Assembly: GCA_031279915.1 (NCBI GenBank)
Contig: JAITHO010000205.1
Location: 1 to 7,336 of the forward strand
DNA length: 7,336 nucleotides
From: Tannerellaceae bacterium
GTDB lineage: Bacteria; Bacteroidota; Bacteroidia; Bacteroidales; Tannerellaceae
Direction of reading: 5' to 3'
The position numbers and the translations under genes are program-made. How positions within the stretch are numbered: position 1 is the first letter of the stretch; each line of letters starts with the position of its first letter. Below are positions 7,135-7,336 of this stretch, piece by piece. Under the pieces are notes generated by a model that saw only the letters and a list, made by a program, of their open reading frames with translations, made no database searches and was not told the origin of the DNA.

Positions 7135-7336
7135 ATTTCATTTTTTTGGAGATAGTCGGATGATCCGACTATCGTCACCAGATTTTTTGGAGACACCCAA
7201 TTGAATTCCCTGCCGCCACCAGATTTTTTGGAGACACCCGATTGAATTCCCTGTCGTCACCAGATTTTTTGGCGACACCCGATTGAATTCCCTGTCGTCA
7301 CCAGATTTTTTGGCGACACCCGATTGAATTCCCTGT
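7135..7336. repeat. 41-bp tandem repeat array, running off the window end
   Basis: Units begin at 7135, 7176, 7217, 7258 and 7299, each 41 bp apart; the last is cut at 38 bp by the window edge. Typical units contain CACCAGATTTTTTGG, then A/C-GACACCC, then GATTGAATTCCCTGTCGT. The first unit keeps the T-run, GGAGA and the final TCGT, but its interior is replaced by a different, perfectly palindromic sequence. Because 41 is not a multiple of three, the array cannot encode a regular peptide repeat. It shares no obvious sequence with the 42-bp array upstream of the ABC-F gene. Copy number and the far boundary are unknown. I do not recognise a named family. Confidence 0.92.
7151..7173. repeat. Perfect 11-bp inverted repeat inside the first 41-bp unit
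   Basis: GATAGTCGGAT (7151-7161) and ATCCGACTATC (7163-7173) are exact reverse complements around a single G, so a hairpin of 10 bp with a 3-nt loop is possible on either strand. The T-run lies on its 5' side on the + strand, and no T-run follows it on the - strand, so it is not a standard terminator in either direction. It occupies exactly the position of the less perfect GACA/TGTC dyad in the following units. Confidence 0.8.

Noticed and set aside
7113..7147. Intrinsic terminator made of the TCCTGATCATCAGGA palindrome and the following T-run
   Set aside because: The T-run starts 13 nt after the stem, too far for a normal intrinsic terminator; I kept the palindrome only as a repeat.
7135..7336. 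CRISPR array with 41-bp period
   Set aside because: The interiors of units two to five are nearly the same sequence; only the first unit differs. Repeats of about 22 bp with about 19-bp non-unique spacers do not fit a CRISPR.
7151..7336. Insertion sequence or transposon end
   Set aside because: There is an inverted repeat and a tandem array, but no transposase fragment, target-site duplication or matching opposite end in the window.

Overview
The window looks like a piece of a Bacteroidota chromosome, most likely order Bacteroidales. The evidence is a large Ig-like/Big_5 surface protein followed by a DUF3108 protein (a pairing I associate with this phylum), an ABC-F ATPase with the Bacteroidota type of Uup-like sequence, a three-domain M24B aminopeptidase P, A-rich leaders without clear Shine-Dalgarno sites, and a TAnnTTTG-type promoter motif. 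I cannot name the genus. All five genes lie on the + strand and none shows a frameshift.

Layout. Positions 3-1670 hold the 3' part of the Ig-like envelope protein, cut by the window edge. It overlaps by 83 nt a secreted DUF3108 protein (1588-2484). A 378-nt gap (2485-2862) follows, more than half of it filled by a 42-bp tandem repeat (five full units plus a partial sixth) with an invariant TCCAC/GTGGA dyad in each unit. The ABC-F ATPase occupies 2863-4644. After 40 nt carrying a candidate promoter comes aminopeptidase P (4685-6496), which overlaps by 14 nt a gamma-class carbonic anhydrase-like protein (6483-6995). The last 341 nt hold no gene. They contain a nested two-stem inverted-repeat element directly after the stop codon (6998-7073), two short palindromes, and a second, unrelated tandem array with a 41-bp period that runs off the window end.

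How the genes work together. The first two are envelope proteins that are probably co-transcribed and whose exact roles are unknown. The ABC-F protein should be a soluble ribosome-associated ATPase, not a transporter. The aminopeptidase and the carbonic anhydrase-like protein are cytoplasmic housekeeping proteins, probably translated from one message. No defence system, mobile element, tRNA, rRNA or true CRISPR is visible. The unexplained content is in the two minisatellite-like arrays and their hairpins, plus an ABC-F protein with an unusually short first helical insert.
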